From assembly GCF_000348945.1 (NCBI RefSeq), contig NZ_AOCK01000007.1:124001-188000 (forward strand): a stretch of 64,000 nucleotides of DNA, in the 5' to 3' direction. A program made the position numbers and the translations under genes. The stretch comes from Paeniglutamicibacter gangotriensis Lz1y. GTDB lineage: Bacteria > Actinomycetota > Actinomycetes > Actinomycetales > Micrococcaceae. The notes beneath the pieces were generated by a model. It was not told where the DNA came from. It did not search any database and saw nothing but the letters and a program-made list of their open reading frames with translations. How positions within the stretch are numbered: the stretch's first letter is position 1; each line of letters starts with the position of its first letter. Positions 7,901 to 18,840 of the stretch are shown here, piece by piece.

Positions 7901-9765
7901 TCGGGGAACTTCAGCCCCAGGTCGTAGAGGTAGCGGGGTTCTCCGCGTGAGGGGGTCACCGCGAAGGGACGCTCCTCGATGACTTCCAGGCCCAGGTTCT
8001 GCAGCACCGGCAGGATCTTGGACAGCGAGAGCGGTGCGGTGACGTAAAGCTTCATCCGGGCGTTGACCTCGGAGTCTTCGTCTTCCTCCGGGACGTGGAA
8101 CTTCACCACGGGGCCCAGGTGGCCGGGTTCCTCGTAGCGGCCGAAGCGTTCGATGTCGGCCAGTGCGTCCTCGACCTCGAATTCGACGCGGTAGGCGGCG
8201 GGGAAGGCCTCGGACCAGCCGGCGGCCAAGGCTGTGCCCTGCTCGGAGCCGTAGAGTTCGTTGGCGGCCATGGAGATGCCCTCGGACCAGGAACGCACCG
8301 CGGCAACCAGACGGGTCTCCAGGGCTGCACGGTCCACCACGGGGGTCAACCCGTGGCGCTGCAGACGGATCCGGTAGAACAGGCGCACCAGCGAGGATTC
8401 GCTCATGCGCGTCTCGAAGTCCATTGATTCGGCGTTGAAGGCCTTGGTCAGTTCGTTCTCGATGCGCAGGCGCACCCCGGTGGTGTACCGATCGCGCGGC
8501 AGGTAAACGATCGCGGACATGAAGCGCCCGTATACATCTGGGCGCAGGAAGAGCGAGGTGCGGCGGCGTTCCTGCAGGCGCAGGATGCCCAGCACGGTGC
8601 GGGTGAGGTCCTCCACGGAGATCTGGAAGAGCTCATCGCGCGGGTAGGTCTCCAAAATGGTGACGATGTCCTTGCCGGAGTGCGAATCCGGGGCGAAGCC
8701 AGCGAGCTTGAGCACTGCCTCGACTTTTTCGCGGACCACCGGGACGCTGCGTACCGAGGAGGTGTAGACGCTCGAGGCGAACAGGCCGATGAAGCGGCGT
8801 TCGCCGTTGACGTTTCCGTCGGCGTCGAAGCGCTTGACGCCCACGTAGTCCAGGTAGATCCCGCGGTGCACGGTGGAGCGCGAGTTGGCCTTGGTGATCA
8901 CCAGGGCGCGCTTGTCGCGGGCCATGGCCCGGCCGCGCTTGGTCAGGTGCTGGGTGCCGCGGGTCGAAACGGTATTGCGCATCAATCCTAGGCCGGATTC
9001 GGGCTGGATGCGCAGCAAATCTTCGTTATTCTCGGTGATCAGGTCGTATTCGCGGTAGCCGAGGAAGGAGAAGTTCCCGTCGTCGAGCCAGTGCAGCAGA
9101 TCCACTGCGGCGTCCAGGTCCGGGATGTCCTCGGCACCGGTGACGGTGGCCAGAGAATCGGCGATCTCGTGGGCCTTATTGCGCATCGGGACCCAGTCCT
9201 CCACGGCGGCGCGCACATCCTTCAGAATGCGTTCAAGCCCGGCGATCAGTGCCGAAACTTCCTCATCGCTCGGGTCCCCGCCCAGTTCCACGGAGATCCA
9301 GGACTCGACGGAGGTGTCACGGTTTTCGGCGACCAGTGCGGAGATGCTCGGCATCGCTGCGGTGTCGCCGCTGGCCAGGTGGCTGCTGGCGGACACGGTG
9401 TCCAGCGCGGTGATATGTCCGTCGGTGGCGTCGCGGCCGACCACAAAGGTCGGGTGCACCACGACGTTGATGGCGATCTTCTGCCGCACGATCTCGGCGG
9501 TCACCGAATCGACCAGGAACGGCATGTCGTCGGTGACCACGTAAACCATGGTCACTCCGGCGTGTCGAGTGACGGCGACGCGGGCTGTCTTCGCCTCACG
9601 CTTCCAGCCCATGGCCAGGTGGGCTCCCACCCGGGATTCAAGTTGCGCCGGACTGTAGGCCGACGCATCTTCTTTTGCCAACTGCCCGTAGTAGGATCCT
9701 ACCAATTCGGGCGTGAGCGTCTCAGCGATGAATGATTCGGACATGCTGGACTCCGACGAGTTCAA
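4930..9765 (-). CDS. gdh: NAD-specific glutamate dehydrogenase, large type
   Basis: The protein is about 1,611 residues, the size of the 180-kDa class (GDH_N, GDH_C; Rv2476c in M. tuberculosis). It interconverts glutamate and 2-oxoglutarate with NAD. Visible core motifs include RGGLRWSDR and VPTGAKGGFYAKELP in the substrate/lysine region, and GVGDMSGDVFGNGMM in the nucleotide-binding region. Mycobacterial homologues are inhibited by the FHA protein GarA, which is not seen here. I prefer the TTG at 9765: a perfect GGAGG (9773-9777) stands 7 bases upstream. The ATG at 9744 is the alternative and lacks as good a site. The next gene downstream is the PdtaS-like kinase, with its ribosome site on the gdh stop codon. 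Confidence 0.93.
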   Translation of the reverse strand: MNSSESSMSESFIAETLTPELVGSYYGQLAKEDASAYSPAQLESRVGAHLAMGWKREAKTARVAVTRHAGVTMVYVVTDDMPFLVDSVTAEIVRQKIAINVVVHPTFVVGRDATDGHITALDTVSASSHLASGDTAAMPSISALVAENRDTSVESWISVELGGDPSDEEVSALIAGLERILKDVRAAVEDWVPMRNKAHEIADSLATVTGAEDIPDLDAAVDLLHWLDDGNFSFLGYREYDLITENNEDLLRIQPESGLGLMRNTVSTRGTQHLTKRGRAMARDKRALVITKANSRSTVHRGIYLDYVGVKRFDADGNVNGERRFIGLFASSVYTSSVRSVPVVREKVEAVLKLAGFAPDSHSGKDIVTILETYPRDELFQISVEDLTRTVLGILRLQERRRTSLFLRPDVYGRFMSAIVYLPRDRYTTGVRLRIENELTKAFNAESMDFETRMSESSLVRLFYRIRLQRHGLTPVVDRAALETRLVAAVRSWSEGISMAANELYGSEQGTALAAGWSEAFPAAYRVEFEVEDALADIERFGRYEEPGHLGPVVKFHVPEEDEDSEVNARMKLYVTAPLSLSKILPVLQNLGLEVIEERPFAVTPSRGEPRYLYDLGLKFPEGIDPLESEELLADAYSAVVTGLAESDAMNRLVLFESITWKQVALLRAYSRYLHQLGVSTSYAFISDTLVSNPEVTHGIIALFEGTFDPRLTAEESSAAIAAAHEVLTEALEKVPTLDADKLLRRYVNLIEATLRTNYYTDPAALAFKLLPGKITDAPFPRPKYEIWVCSPRVEGVHLRFGEVARGGLRWSDRREDFRTEVLGLVKAQMVKNAVIVPTGAKGGFYAKELPNPAVDRGAWMEEGKAAYRIFIRSLLEITDNLVADEHGEHVVPPTDVVRLDGDDTYLVVAADKGTAAFSDTANAISAERGHWLGDAFASGGSIGYDHKAMGITARGAWESVKRHFFEVGIDTQSQEFTAAGVGDMSGDVFGNGMMRTETLKLVAAFDHRDIFLDPSPDPASSFAERVRLFELPRSSWADYNQELISAGGGVYSRSLKSIPISAEVRQVLGLGATVSSMAPNELLKAILGAPVDLLYNGGIGTYVKAADESHAEVGDRANDAIRVDGAQIRARVIGEGGNLGMTQRGRIEAALHGVILNTDAIDNSAGVDCSDHEVNIKIFVDRMVKAGKLDPEERSEFLHSMTDEVARLVLKTNFDQNVLLLNDKQELTLMSAAHERLMDWLEEHADLSRDLEFLPSTVVLEERMAAGGSLTTPELAVLVAYAKIQLAGALADSDLPDDPYFASTLRNYFPVQLAERFGEELDNHPLRREIIATVIANDMVNIGGTTYTFRVMEETGATEAQVAKAFVALREIYAFDEQSAAINALPASFESKHWCRMHLDMRRLLDRATRWYVHHIDRNQTVADAVAVLAPTVHQLRPELGSLLRGADAERVATWKSEGMGWGLNDEIATRSAEQFEAFALLDIAAAATRSGIEARTLAEIYFVLYNRFEIDSLLERITSLPRDDRWKALARAALRDDLYSTVVDFTRDVVALTDDAQSDPAVRVQQWLETNAANLDRAQNMFAEVNRLGRDDMASLSVALRLLRSIVRR

Positions 9766-9791
9766 AAGAACGCCTCCGTGTATAAGAGTGC

Positions 9792-9828
9792 GCGTTTTGC
9801 TCCATTGCAAAACGCTTGTGTTAACACA
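9792..9828 (-). promoter_or_regulatory. Two palindromes upstream of gdh
   Basis: A 9-bp perfect inverted repeat GCGTTTTGC-N6-GCAAAACGC (9792-9815) is followed directly by a 12-bp perfect palindrome TGTGTTAACACA (9817-9828). Both lie 27-63 bases upstream of the preferred gdh start. They could be operators, or the first could be a leader stem-loop. No regulator is assigned. Confidence 0.5.
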
Positions 9829-9850
9829 CTATCCCGCCGGGTTACGGACG

Positions 9851-11101
9851 TCACATCGAGGGTGAAAAACGGCGCAGGAACGTCGTTCGGGCCCTGATTC
9901 GGTGCCCGGCAAGCCCCGCCACCGCCTCCCTGAGGCCCGAACGGGGCGCAATTTCTGCTAGGGCACTGCCGGCCAACAATGCCGCGTCCACGGCGGCGGG
10001 GTCATTGGGCAGGAATCCAGCGATCGGAATCTCCGGTCCGAAGCGCTTCCAGGTCTCGGCCAGCGCATGGCGCGGGGAGGTCCCGGCGCCGGCCACCGAG
10101 ACCTTGTTGAACAGCACCTTGAGCGGCAATTCGCCCAGCACCTCCTGCATTTCCTCCAGTGCGCGGATCAACCGGGGAACTCCGATGGCATCGGCCGCCC
10201 CGACCGCGAAGATCTCATCGGCAATACGCAACATCGAGGCGGTGACCCCGTTGCGTTGCGGTGCCGCGGTGTCGAAGGACAGATCCTCATCCATTTCCAG
10301 AGGCGCTGCAACGTCGATGACTATCACATCGACGCTTTCTTGCAGGGCCAGCACCGCCCGGCGCAGTGCTGTGGGGCGCAGCTCGGGCCATCTGTTGGCC
10401 CGCGGCAGTCCGGTGGCAACGCGCATCTGTGCGCCGGCGATGAGCACCGGGGCACAGAGCTGCACGAGCTTCACCGCATCGAAGCGCCCCGCGTCCACGG
10501 TGCGGCAGATCTGTGCGATGCCCGCGGCCTCGTCGAGCAGTCCCAACTGCACCGCCTGGGATGCCCCGTAGGTGTCGGCGTCCAGCAGCACGACCTCGCG
10601 GTCGGACAACGCACATTCCACCGCATAGTTCAGTGCCACCAGCGAGCGGCCAGGGGATCCGACGGGCCCCCAGAAGACCACCACGTGCGCTCGTTTCCGG
10701 GCTACAGGTGCCACGGGTTCGCGCGCCCGGGCAGCACCGGTCCCGCGCTCCCGGTGGCCGAGTTCCTCCCGGGCTTGGGTGACCAGCACCCCGAGGTCGG
10801 CTGCGCCGGTGGCGGTGGTGGCCAGGTAGGCCCCGGCCGCGGCAAGCCGGTTGCCTTGGGCCGCGTCGTCGCAGAGCACCACCACCGGCACCCCGCGCTC
10901 AATCATCGCGTCGATGTCGTGGGTCTCGATCTCCACCGGCGGACCGGCCAGGATCACCGTGTCCGCCAGCCCGGTCTCACACAGCGCGATCACTTCGGAG
11001 ATTTCCGCGCAGCTGCGGGCGACCGTGAGTACCCCGCGGTGGCTTTCGATCCGGTCAACTAAGGTTCCGTCATCACCATGGACCACCACGGAGATATTCA
11101 T
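9851..11101 (-). CDS. CpaE/TadZ-like ParA-family ATPase, divergent P-loop
   Basis: The 416-residue protein has a receiver-like N-terminal region (about 1-110), a short Arg-rich linker, then a MinD/ParA-type domain from residue 138. The P-loop reads GPVGSPGRS at 145-153: relative to the deviant Walker A motif KGGxGK(T/S), Val147 and Arg152 replace the two lysines. Downstream DADTYGAS and the hydrophobic strand ending VIVIDVA (Walker B-like) are present. Proteins of this type localise Tad/Flp pilus assembly machinery. Its start overlaps the stop of the SAF-domain gene by ATGA, as expected for a cpaB-cpaE pair. The remaining tad genes are about 48 kb away at the right end. Whether it still hydrolyses ATP is doubtful. 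Confidence 0.75.
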   Translation of the reverse strand: MNISVVVHGDDGTLVDRIESHRGVLTVARSCAEISEVIALCETGLADTVILAGPPVEIETHDIDAMIERGVPVVVLCDDAAQGNRLAAAGAYLATTATGAADLGVLVTQAREELGHRERGTGAARAREPVAPVARKRAHVVVFWGPVGSPGRSLVALNYAVECALSDREVVLLDADTYGASQAVQLGLLDEAAGIAQICRTVDAGRFDAVKLVQLCAPVLIAGAQMRVATGLPRANRWPELRPTALRRAVLALQESVDVIVIDVAAPLEMDEDLSFDTAAPQRNGVTASMLRIADEIFAVGAADAIGVPRLIRALEEMQEVLGELPLKVLFNKVSVAGAGTSPRHALAETWKRFGPEIPIAGFLPNDPAAVDAALLAGSALAEIAPRSGLREAVAGLAGHRIRARTTFLRRFSPSM

Positions 11102-11754
11102 GAGGCACTTGCCCCGGGGTTGAAGACCACGATGATCCGTGCGTCGTTGGCCATGGCCTCGAGCAGGTCCGCCAGCTTGGTGTCTTCCACCAGGAGCTCG
11201 ACTAGTGTTCCGGAGGTCCCACCGAAGCCGGTGGCCCGTTCTGCCCGCGAGCTGACCTCGGCGGAGGGAAGCAGCAGTGAGGGTGGGGCGTAGGTGTTCT
11301 CGCTGCGTTCCTTCAACGAGACCCAGACATCGACATGCGCCCCGGGGGTAATGGCCTGGGGCAGGGAGTCGGGCAGATCGATGGACACCGGCCGGCGGTT
11401 CGTTCCGTCGTCCAGTCCCAAGGCGCTGCGTGGCAGCAACTGTCCGGCACGCACCAGCGAATTGGCCCGGGTTCCTTCGAGCATTCCCGGGTCGGCCTGC
11501 ACGTAACGTTCTTCGAGGGCGTCAAGTTTCACGTTGACGATGGTGAGCTTCTCGGGGGTTATTTCCTCGCCCAACGAGATGTCTGCCTTGGCCGAATACA
11601 TCGCCGTGGTGCGGTCCATGGAGCTGGTCAACGCCACCACACCGACGCAGGAAGCCAGCACGATTAGTATCCCCAGCAGCAACCGTGGGTCCTTCCAACT
11701 GGGCTTCCCCACGCGCTTAGCTACCCCGGGTACCGGGTCCCTCGCCTTATCCAT
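11098..11754 (-). CDS. SAF-domain protein, CpaB/RcpC-like
   Basis: The 218-residue protein has one N-terminal membrane segment (RLLLGILIVLASCVGVVAL, about residues 25-43) followed by a SAF domain (AKADISLGEEIT to about residue 130). This is the arrangement of CpaB/RcpC, a periplasmic or extracellular component of Tad pilus assembly. The open frame continues upstream, but the ATG at 11754, preceded by a GGGGGA-type site, is the first start that gives a short basic N-tail before the membrane helix. Its stop overlaps the start of the CpaE-like gene by four bases. Similar pairs occur near secA in other actinobacteria; that placement is recalled, not checked. Confidence 0.72.
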   Translation of the reverse strand: MDKARDPVPGVAKRVGKPSWKDPRLLLGILIVLASCVGVVALTSSMDRTTAMYSAKADISLGEEITPEKLTIVNVKLDALEERYVQADPGMLEGTRANSLVRAGQLLPRSALGLDDGTNRRPVSIDLPDSLPQAITPGAHVDVWVSLKERSENTYAPPSLLLPSAEVSSRAERATGFGGTSGTLVELLVEDTKLADLLEAMANDARIIVVFNPGASAS

Positions 11755-11904
11755 GTTGTGCTTCCCCCACCTCGTCCGCGGCCGTAAGTGGTCCTCCCCC
11801 ATGGGGCCCCTCAGTGCGGTTGCTTCTTGGGGGCCACCATACGCCGCGGTGGCGGCGCCCGAAAGGGCACGGTGCACAATGGTGGATCACCACCCGGTGC
11901 TGGT

Positions 11905-12450
11905 TCAGTCCTCGCGACGCACTCGGGCCATGGCGGTGAAGGGAACCACCGCCCTGGAGTGCACCGCGGCTCCACGTCGAAATTCATCGCGTGCATGCAA
12001 CGCGACCTCCACAAAGTCCTGCCCCACCTGGTCCAGGGTCCCGTTGGCTAGGGCCCGGCCGTCGACCCCATCGATCCCTACCCTGGCCCGGTCACGCACC
12101 AGTAAACGCAAGGCTTGAGAGAATCCGACGAGTCGCTGCCCGGTCTCTGCTCCACCTCCGGCGCCACTCCCCGACCACCAGGCCAGGGCCCTGAAAGGAA
12201 TCAGTTCTTCGGTGCCGCCGTGCACCAGCATCAACCAGTCCTTGCCCAGGGCGGCCAGCTGTCCCCCGAGGCGTTCGGAGCCCAACAGGTGCACGTCGAG
12301 AGGACTTCCCAGATGCCGGCCCAAACGTTGCACCAGCGTCTGCCGGGCCCGTTCGATCCGCACCATTTCCTGGATTTCGCTCAGCTTTCCCCGTGCGGCT
12401 TCGGCCTCGAACTGGGCCTCCAGGTCGGCGAACAATGATTCCCATCTCAT
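11905..12450 (-). CDS. Conserved hypothetical protein
   Basis: I do not recognise a defined family. The protein has 181 residues and begins MRWESLFADLEAQFEAEA. It has a charged helical N-terminal part (residues 1-40), then a mixed region (HLGSPLDVHLLGSERLGGQLAALG and LVHGGTEELIPFRAL), and a basic C-terminus. There is no signal peptide, no membrane helix and no cysteine. It lies 150 bases upstream of the SAF-domain gene on the same strand and could be co-transcribed with it. It diverges from the LysM gene across the phased repeats. Codon usage looks native. Comparable uncharacterised proteins occur beside secA clusters in related actinobacteria, which is inference from gene order. Confidence 0.65.
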   Translation of the reverse strand: MRWESLFADLEAQFEAEAARGKLSEIQEMVRIERARQTLVQRLGRHLGSPLDVHLLGSERLGGQLAALGKDWLMLVHGGTEELIPFRALAWWSGSGAGGGAETGQRLVGFSQALRLLVRDRARVGIDGVDGRALANGTLDQVGQDFVEVALHARDEFRRGAAVHSRAVVPFTAMARVRRED

Positions 12451-12514
12451 GGGGCCAACACTAGGTGCGCAAAGGTTTCCCGCCTAGGCCTAGTTTCTTG
12501 CCAGAAGAAATGTC

Positions 12515-12564
12515 ATCATACAGTTACAAATAACATCAAACGTCATCAAACAACATTAAAGATG
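12515..12564 (+). repeat. Helically phased AT-rich 10-bp repeats
   Basis: Five consecutive 10-bp units (ATCATACAGT, TACAAATAAC, ATCAAACGTC, ATCAAACAAC, ATTAAAGATG) run to the LysM start codon. Each has an AT-rich half, three of them ATCAAA- or ATTAAA-like, so that half faces the same side of the helix. GTTA-CAAA-TAAC (12523-12534) is also a small inverted repeat. This AT-rich stretch stands out in a GC-rich region and looks like an array of protein sites. Confidence 0.55.
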
Positions 12565-13344
12565 GTTATGATGCACTCTTTCTCAGACTCACAGAGAGCC
12601 CGCGATACGCTGGCACTGACCGCCATCACGGCCCTGGCCTTGGGCATGCTGAGCGCCGGCTACGTGACTTGGCAGTCGTTGCGCCCCCGTTTCAGCGCCG
12701 ACACATTACTCGATGCCACGACCCTTGAACGGCTCACGGGAGTGGCGCTGGGTTCCCTCGGAGCCCTCGTCATCATGTGGCTGCTGTTCTGCCTTACGCT
12801 GTCATTCTCGGCCCGGCTGGCAGCAGCCCGCGGTCAATACCACCGCAGCGCCACTCTGTCGGCACTGCTGCCCGGCTTCATGGCCCGGCTGACATTGGCA
12901 GGCATCGGCGGTTCGCTGGCACTGGCCGGCTGCGCCTCCGATAACTCCCCACCGAGCGTCCCACCCGTTACCGCGGCACAGACCACACACCGCACCGGTG
13001 CACCCATCACCGCCGACGAACCGGTTCCACCACCGGTCACCAACCCGCCACGCGACGGGACCGAGCTACTGTCCCCCGGATTCATCCCCCACCGGGTGCC
13101 GTTGCCGCTGGCTCGCCTGGCCGGAGGCACCACACGGTCCCCCGACGAGGTAGTGGTCCGCGCCGGCGACAGCCTCTGGTCGATAGCCGCCCGCCATCTG
13201 CCTCAAGATGCGAGCAGCGTGGAAATCGCCGCCGCCTGGCCGCGATGGCACGAGGCAAACCGCAGGCTCATCGGCCCGGACCCCAACCTATTGGAAATCG
13301 GATGGGTGCTGCACACACCGCATTCCGACTCGCCGGCATCCTGA
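12562..13344 (+). CDS. Membrane-anchored LysM protein
   Basis: The 260-residue protein has two clear membrane helices (about 17-37 and 57-80). A third hydrophobic stretch (about 108-125) ends in LALAGCAS, which resembles a lipobox but is internal. A Pro/Thr-rich spacer follows, then a C-terminal LysM domain (about 196-252, VVVRAGDSLWSIAARHL to WVLHTP). It probably anchors to the membrane and binds peptidoglycan. Several ATGs cluster at the start (12562, 12568, 12571) and the ribosome site is weak, so the exact start is uncertain. The phased AT-rich repeats reach the start codon. The Rv3235-type gene follows 43 bases downstream, as in related genomes. Confidence 0.8.
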   Translation: MVMMHSFSDSQRARDTLALTAITALALGMLSAGYVTWQSLRPRFSADTLLDATTLERLTGVALGSLGALVIMWLLFCLTLSFSARLAAARGQYHRSATLSALLPGFMARLTLAGIGGSLALAGCASDNSPPSVPPVTAAQTTHRTGAPITADEPVPPPVTNPPRDGTELLSPGFIPHRVPLPLARLAGGTTRSPDEVVVRAGDSLWSIAARHLPQDASSVEIAAAWPRWHEANRRLIGPDPNLLEIGWVLHTPHSDSPAS

Positions 13345-13387
13345 TTCACCCATCTCCCGTTCATCGTCCGCCCACCAGGAGCCAACC

Positions 13388-14064
13388 ATGTCCGTCACCG
13401 CGATCCAACCGGCTTTGCTTGCCACGGTGCCACTGCGCCTACATGAGAACGTCCTCTCAGCCGCACAGGCCCCACCCGAACCGACACAGGTCAAACGCTT
13501 TCCGCAGACTTTTCGTCCCGGCGCACCGGGACGGGCCAGGCGTTGCCGACGTCCCCTACAGACGCCTTTGGACCCACCGAACAGCTTCCTGTCCCAGCAG
13601 GAACTCGAACAAGATTTCCAGACCGAATTCGGGCATGATTTCGACGAGGTATTCTATCCGGACGTTTCAAACGCCGAGGCCCAAGCCGTGGCGGAGAAGC
13701 TGTTCCCACCCTCCGACAGGACCTTGGCAGCGGCAGAGTCCGTGGCCGCGGTCGCGCACGCTGCGGCACCGGCAGTCTTGGAGGTGTTGGCCGGGGCACG
13801 TCCGGCACGGCAGTTGTGCCACTCCTTGAGCCCCGAATGCATGCTCAAGCTCAAATATCAGATGCGTCTGGGAGCCGACCAACGTCCGGATCCCGACGAA
13901 TACTGTTATTCGAATCCGCGGGTCATACGGATGCGCATCACCCAAGTCCTGCCGCTGATCTTTGAGGCTGCGGTGATTCTGCGTGACATGCAAAAAGTCC
14001 GTGCCACCGCCCTCAGAATCGAGCGGTGGCACGGACGCTGGCAGGTTACTGCCTTGGAAATCGG

Positions 14065-14068
<4 letters not shown>
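13388..14068 (+). CDS. Rv3235-family protein
   Basis: The 226-residue protein ends with the region seen in the Rv3235 family ([49 protein letters not shown]). The N-terminal part is variable and Pro/Arg-rich. The function of this family is unknown; its gene neighbours secA across actinobacteria. The frame is open upstream, but the ATG at 13388 has AGGAG six bases before it and is the natural start. The gene converges on secA: its TAG (14066-14068) and the secA TAG (14065-14067, minus strand) share one CTAG, so no intrinsic terminator fits between them. Confidence 0.82.
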
Positions 14069-16803
<2,735 letters not shown>

Positions 16804-16880
16804 GAGGCAGCTCCCAAATCTCTAGCACAGGATTTCTGGCGTGTTCAGTCTACGTGAGAGATTGCTTTCACTTGCGGCTT

Positions 16881-18101
16881 TTAGCAGGAATCAGGCGAGC
16901 TAAGTGAAAACTCCAAGGCTGCTGCCAGATTCCCGTGGGTGGAAACCACGATCTCGGTCAGGTCCAGCCATCGTGCCATGAGCCGAAGTTCGGCAGCCAA
17001 TTCCACCGCGGTATTCCCCGGCGCACCGGGCTCAGCGAAGGCACCTCGCACTAACAGCCTGCCCGTTGATCTTTCTGCTTTCAGGTCGACGCGAGCCACC
17101 AGCGCCTCCCCCAACAGGAACGGCAAGACGTAGTAGCCGTAGACGCGTTTCGCGGCCGGCGTGTAGATTTCCAGCCGATAGCTGAAGCCAAAGAGTTTTT
17201 CCAGCCGCCGGCGGTTGAAGACCATCGAGTCAAAGGGTCCCAACAGGGCCCGGGCGTCCGAGCGGCGCGGCACCACCGTTCCCGGAACCAGGTAGAAGGT
17301 CTCTTTGAGTCCCGCGACGCGCGCCGTGTCGAGTTCTCCGCGGGCCACCAGCCGTTCCAGGGCTGCGGCGCTGTTCCGTTGCGGAAGCCGGAAATAGTCG
17401 GCCAGGCAATGCACCGTACCGATTCCGTGCGCTCCGGCGGCCGCCAACAGCAATCGTTCGATCCCCTCGCCCCGCTCTTTCTCGGTGGCCGTGCCGGGGT
17501 GCTCGCCGATCACGTTCCGCAACGAGGTGTACCTGCGTTCGAACGCGCTGTTGCGTCCCTCGGAGCTGATCAGCCCCTCGGCGAACAAGGCCTCGGTCGC
17601 CCGCTTGACCGCTGACCAGTTCCAGCCCCACTCTTCGGTATTGCGCGGCTGTTCGTGGCCAAGTTCTGCTGCGGCTTCCCGCGCCGTACGCGGGGCGCCG
17701 TCGTCCAACATTTCTAGGATGCGGCCGGCCAAGATCCGCCCGTCCGGATCAATGGTCTCCAAGGAACCAGGCCACGAGCGTTGTTGCCACGGCAGCAGGT
17801 CGTTGAAGTGTTCGCTGCGCACCAGCGAGGCCTCGTGGGCCCAGTATTCAACGACGCGGCGCGGTTTTTTCATCGCGAGAGCGTCAAGAAGCGCTGTGGA
17901 ATACGGTCCGAGCCGAGAGAAGATCGGCAGGTATTGGGCGCGGGCGAGGATATTGACCGAGTCGATCTGGATCAGCTCGAGCCGGGCAAAGGTCCGGCCC
18001 ACCGCACCGATATTGATCGGTGTGGCGGGCCGGACCCGATGCAGCCCCTGGGCTGCGATGGCGATGCGACGGGCTTGTGATGCGGAGAATGTCCTGCTCA
18101 T
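16881..18101 (-). CDS. YcaQ-type winged-helix DNA glycosylase
   Basis: The 406-residue protein starts MSRTFSASQARRIAIAAQGL and belongs to the HTH_42 (YcaQ/AlkX) family, which contains glycosylases that unhook interstrand crosslinks and remove bulky or alkylated bases. The conserved QxD-type motif is visible as LIQIDSVN at about residues 43-50. The YWAHEASLV, W-rich and VNRRRLEKLFGFSYRLEIYTPAAKRVYGYYVLPFL segments are typical of the family. The longer upstream frame is ignored because the family begins at the ATG at 18101. It sits between secA and hpf on the same strand. Actual substrate is inferred only from family. Confidence 0.87.
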   Translation of the reverse strand: MSRTFSASQARRIAIAAQGLHRVRPATPINIGAVGRTFARLELIQIDSVNILARAQYLPIFSRLGPYSTALLDALAMKKPRRVVEYWAHEASLVRSEHFNDLLPWQQRSWPGSLETIDPDGRILAGRILEMLDDGAPRTAREAAAELGHEQPRNTEEWGWNWSAVKRATEALFAEGLISSEGRNSAFERRYTSLRNVIGEHPGTATEKERGEGIERLLLAAAGAHGIGTVHCLADYFRLPQRNSAAALERLVARGELDTARVAGLKETFYLVPGTVVPRRSDARALLGPFDSMVFNRRRLEKLFGFSYRLEIYTPAAKRVYGYYVLPFLLGEALVARVDLKAERSTGRLLVRGAFAEPGAPGNTAVELAAELRLMARWLDLTEIVVSTHGNLAAALEFSLSSPDSC

Positions 18102-18123
18102 GGACCCATCGTATGCGCCGTGG

Positions 18124-18840
18124 TTATGCGTTGGCGGGTTCCACCAGTGGATCGCGATAGCGGCGCGTCTCGAGCGTCGCTTCGTCCGTCGCCGCAGGAT
18201 CCAGGGTGATGGTTCCGTAAGAGTACTGCTGGTTGCCCTTGGACTTACGGGCATAAACGACCGAATGAGCCCCGGTTGCCTCGTCAACGAAGAGATAGAA
18301 GGGGTGGCCGATCATTTCCATGCGGTCAACGGCATCGTCTACGCTCATGGACTCCGCAGGAAAGACCTTCCGGCGGATCTCGATCGGGGGCGCACCATTC
18401 TCCGCTGCTTCCGCAGCGCTGCGGGCTTCTTCTTCCTGCTGGGCCAGACGTGTTGCCTCGTGCAGCGGCAGCGAGCTGGCCGCAGGTTCCAAACCACTGG
18501 TGGCCTCGTGGACCGCCTTGGGTGTCCGGCTGCCGTGGTGGACCTTGCGGCGATCCCGTGCCTTGCGCAGCCGCTCGAGGAGTTTAGCGAAAGCCGTATC
18601 AAAGGCAGCGAACTTGTCTGATGCCTTCGCCTCTGCTCGGATTGCCGGTCCCCGGCCAAGAACCGTCAATTCGACGGTCAGGGCGCTTTCCGCGTTGCGT
18701 GCGTGTTGCTCCTTGGTGACCTTGATGTCCAAACGCTGGATCTTTGTCGCAAGCTGATCGACCTTGTCGATCTTCTCGTCCACGTACTCGCGGAAGCGAT
18801 CCGTGACACTAACATTGCGTCCGTTGATCGTCATCTCCAT
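18124..18840 (-). CDS. hpf: Long-form ribosome hibernation promoting factor
   Basis: The 238-residue protein has an N-terminal S30AE domain (residues 1 to about 100, beginning MEMTINGRNVSVTDRFREYVDEKIDKV), a Glu/Ala-rich linker, and a C-terminal dimerisation domain (about 180-238, EIRRKVFPAESMSVDDAVDRMEMIGHPFYLFVDEATG). This is the long HPF form that dimerises 70S ribosomes into 100S particles during stress or stationary phase. I choose the ATG at 18840 because GGAGG stands five bases upstream; earlier ATGs at 18855 and 18852 would place that site inside the gene. A possible promoter lies at 18945-18972. Confidence 0.95.
   Translation of the reverse strand: MEMTINGRNVSVTDRFREYVDEKIDKVDQLATKIQRLDIKVTKEQHARNAESALTVELTVLGRGPAIRAEAKASDKFAAFDTAFAKLLERLRKARDRRKVHHGSRTPKAVHEATSGLEPAASSLPLHEATRLAQQEEEARSAAEAAENGAPPIEIRRKVFPAESMSVDDAVDRMEMIGHPFYLFVDEATGAHSVVYARKSKGNQQYSYGTITLDPAATDEATLETRRYRDPLVEPANA

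Noticed and set aside
5791-7950. 719-codon plus-strand frame inside gdh
   Set aside because: It is antisense to a gene with clear family motifs, has His/Gly/Val-biased composition typical of GC-skew shadows, and no ribosome site.
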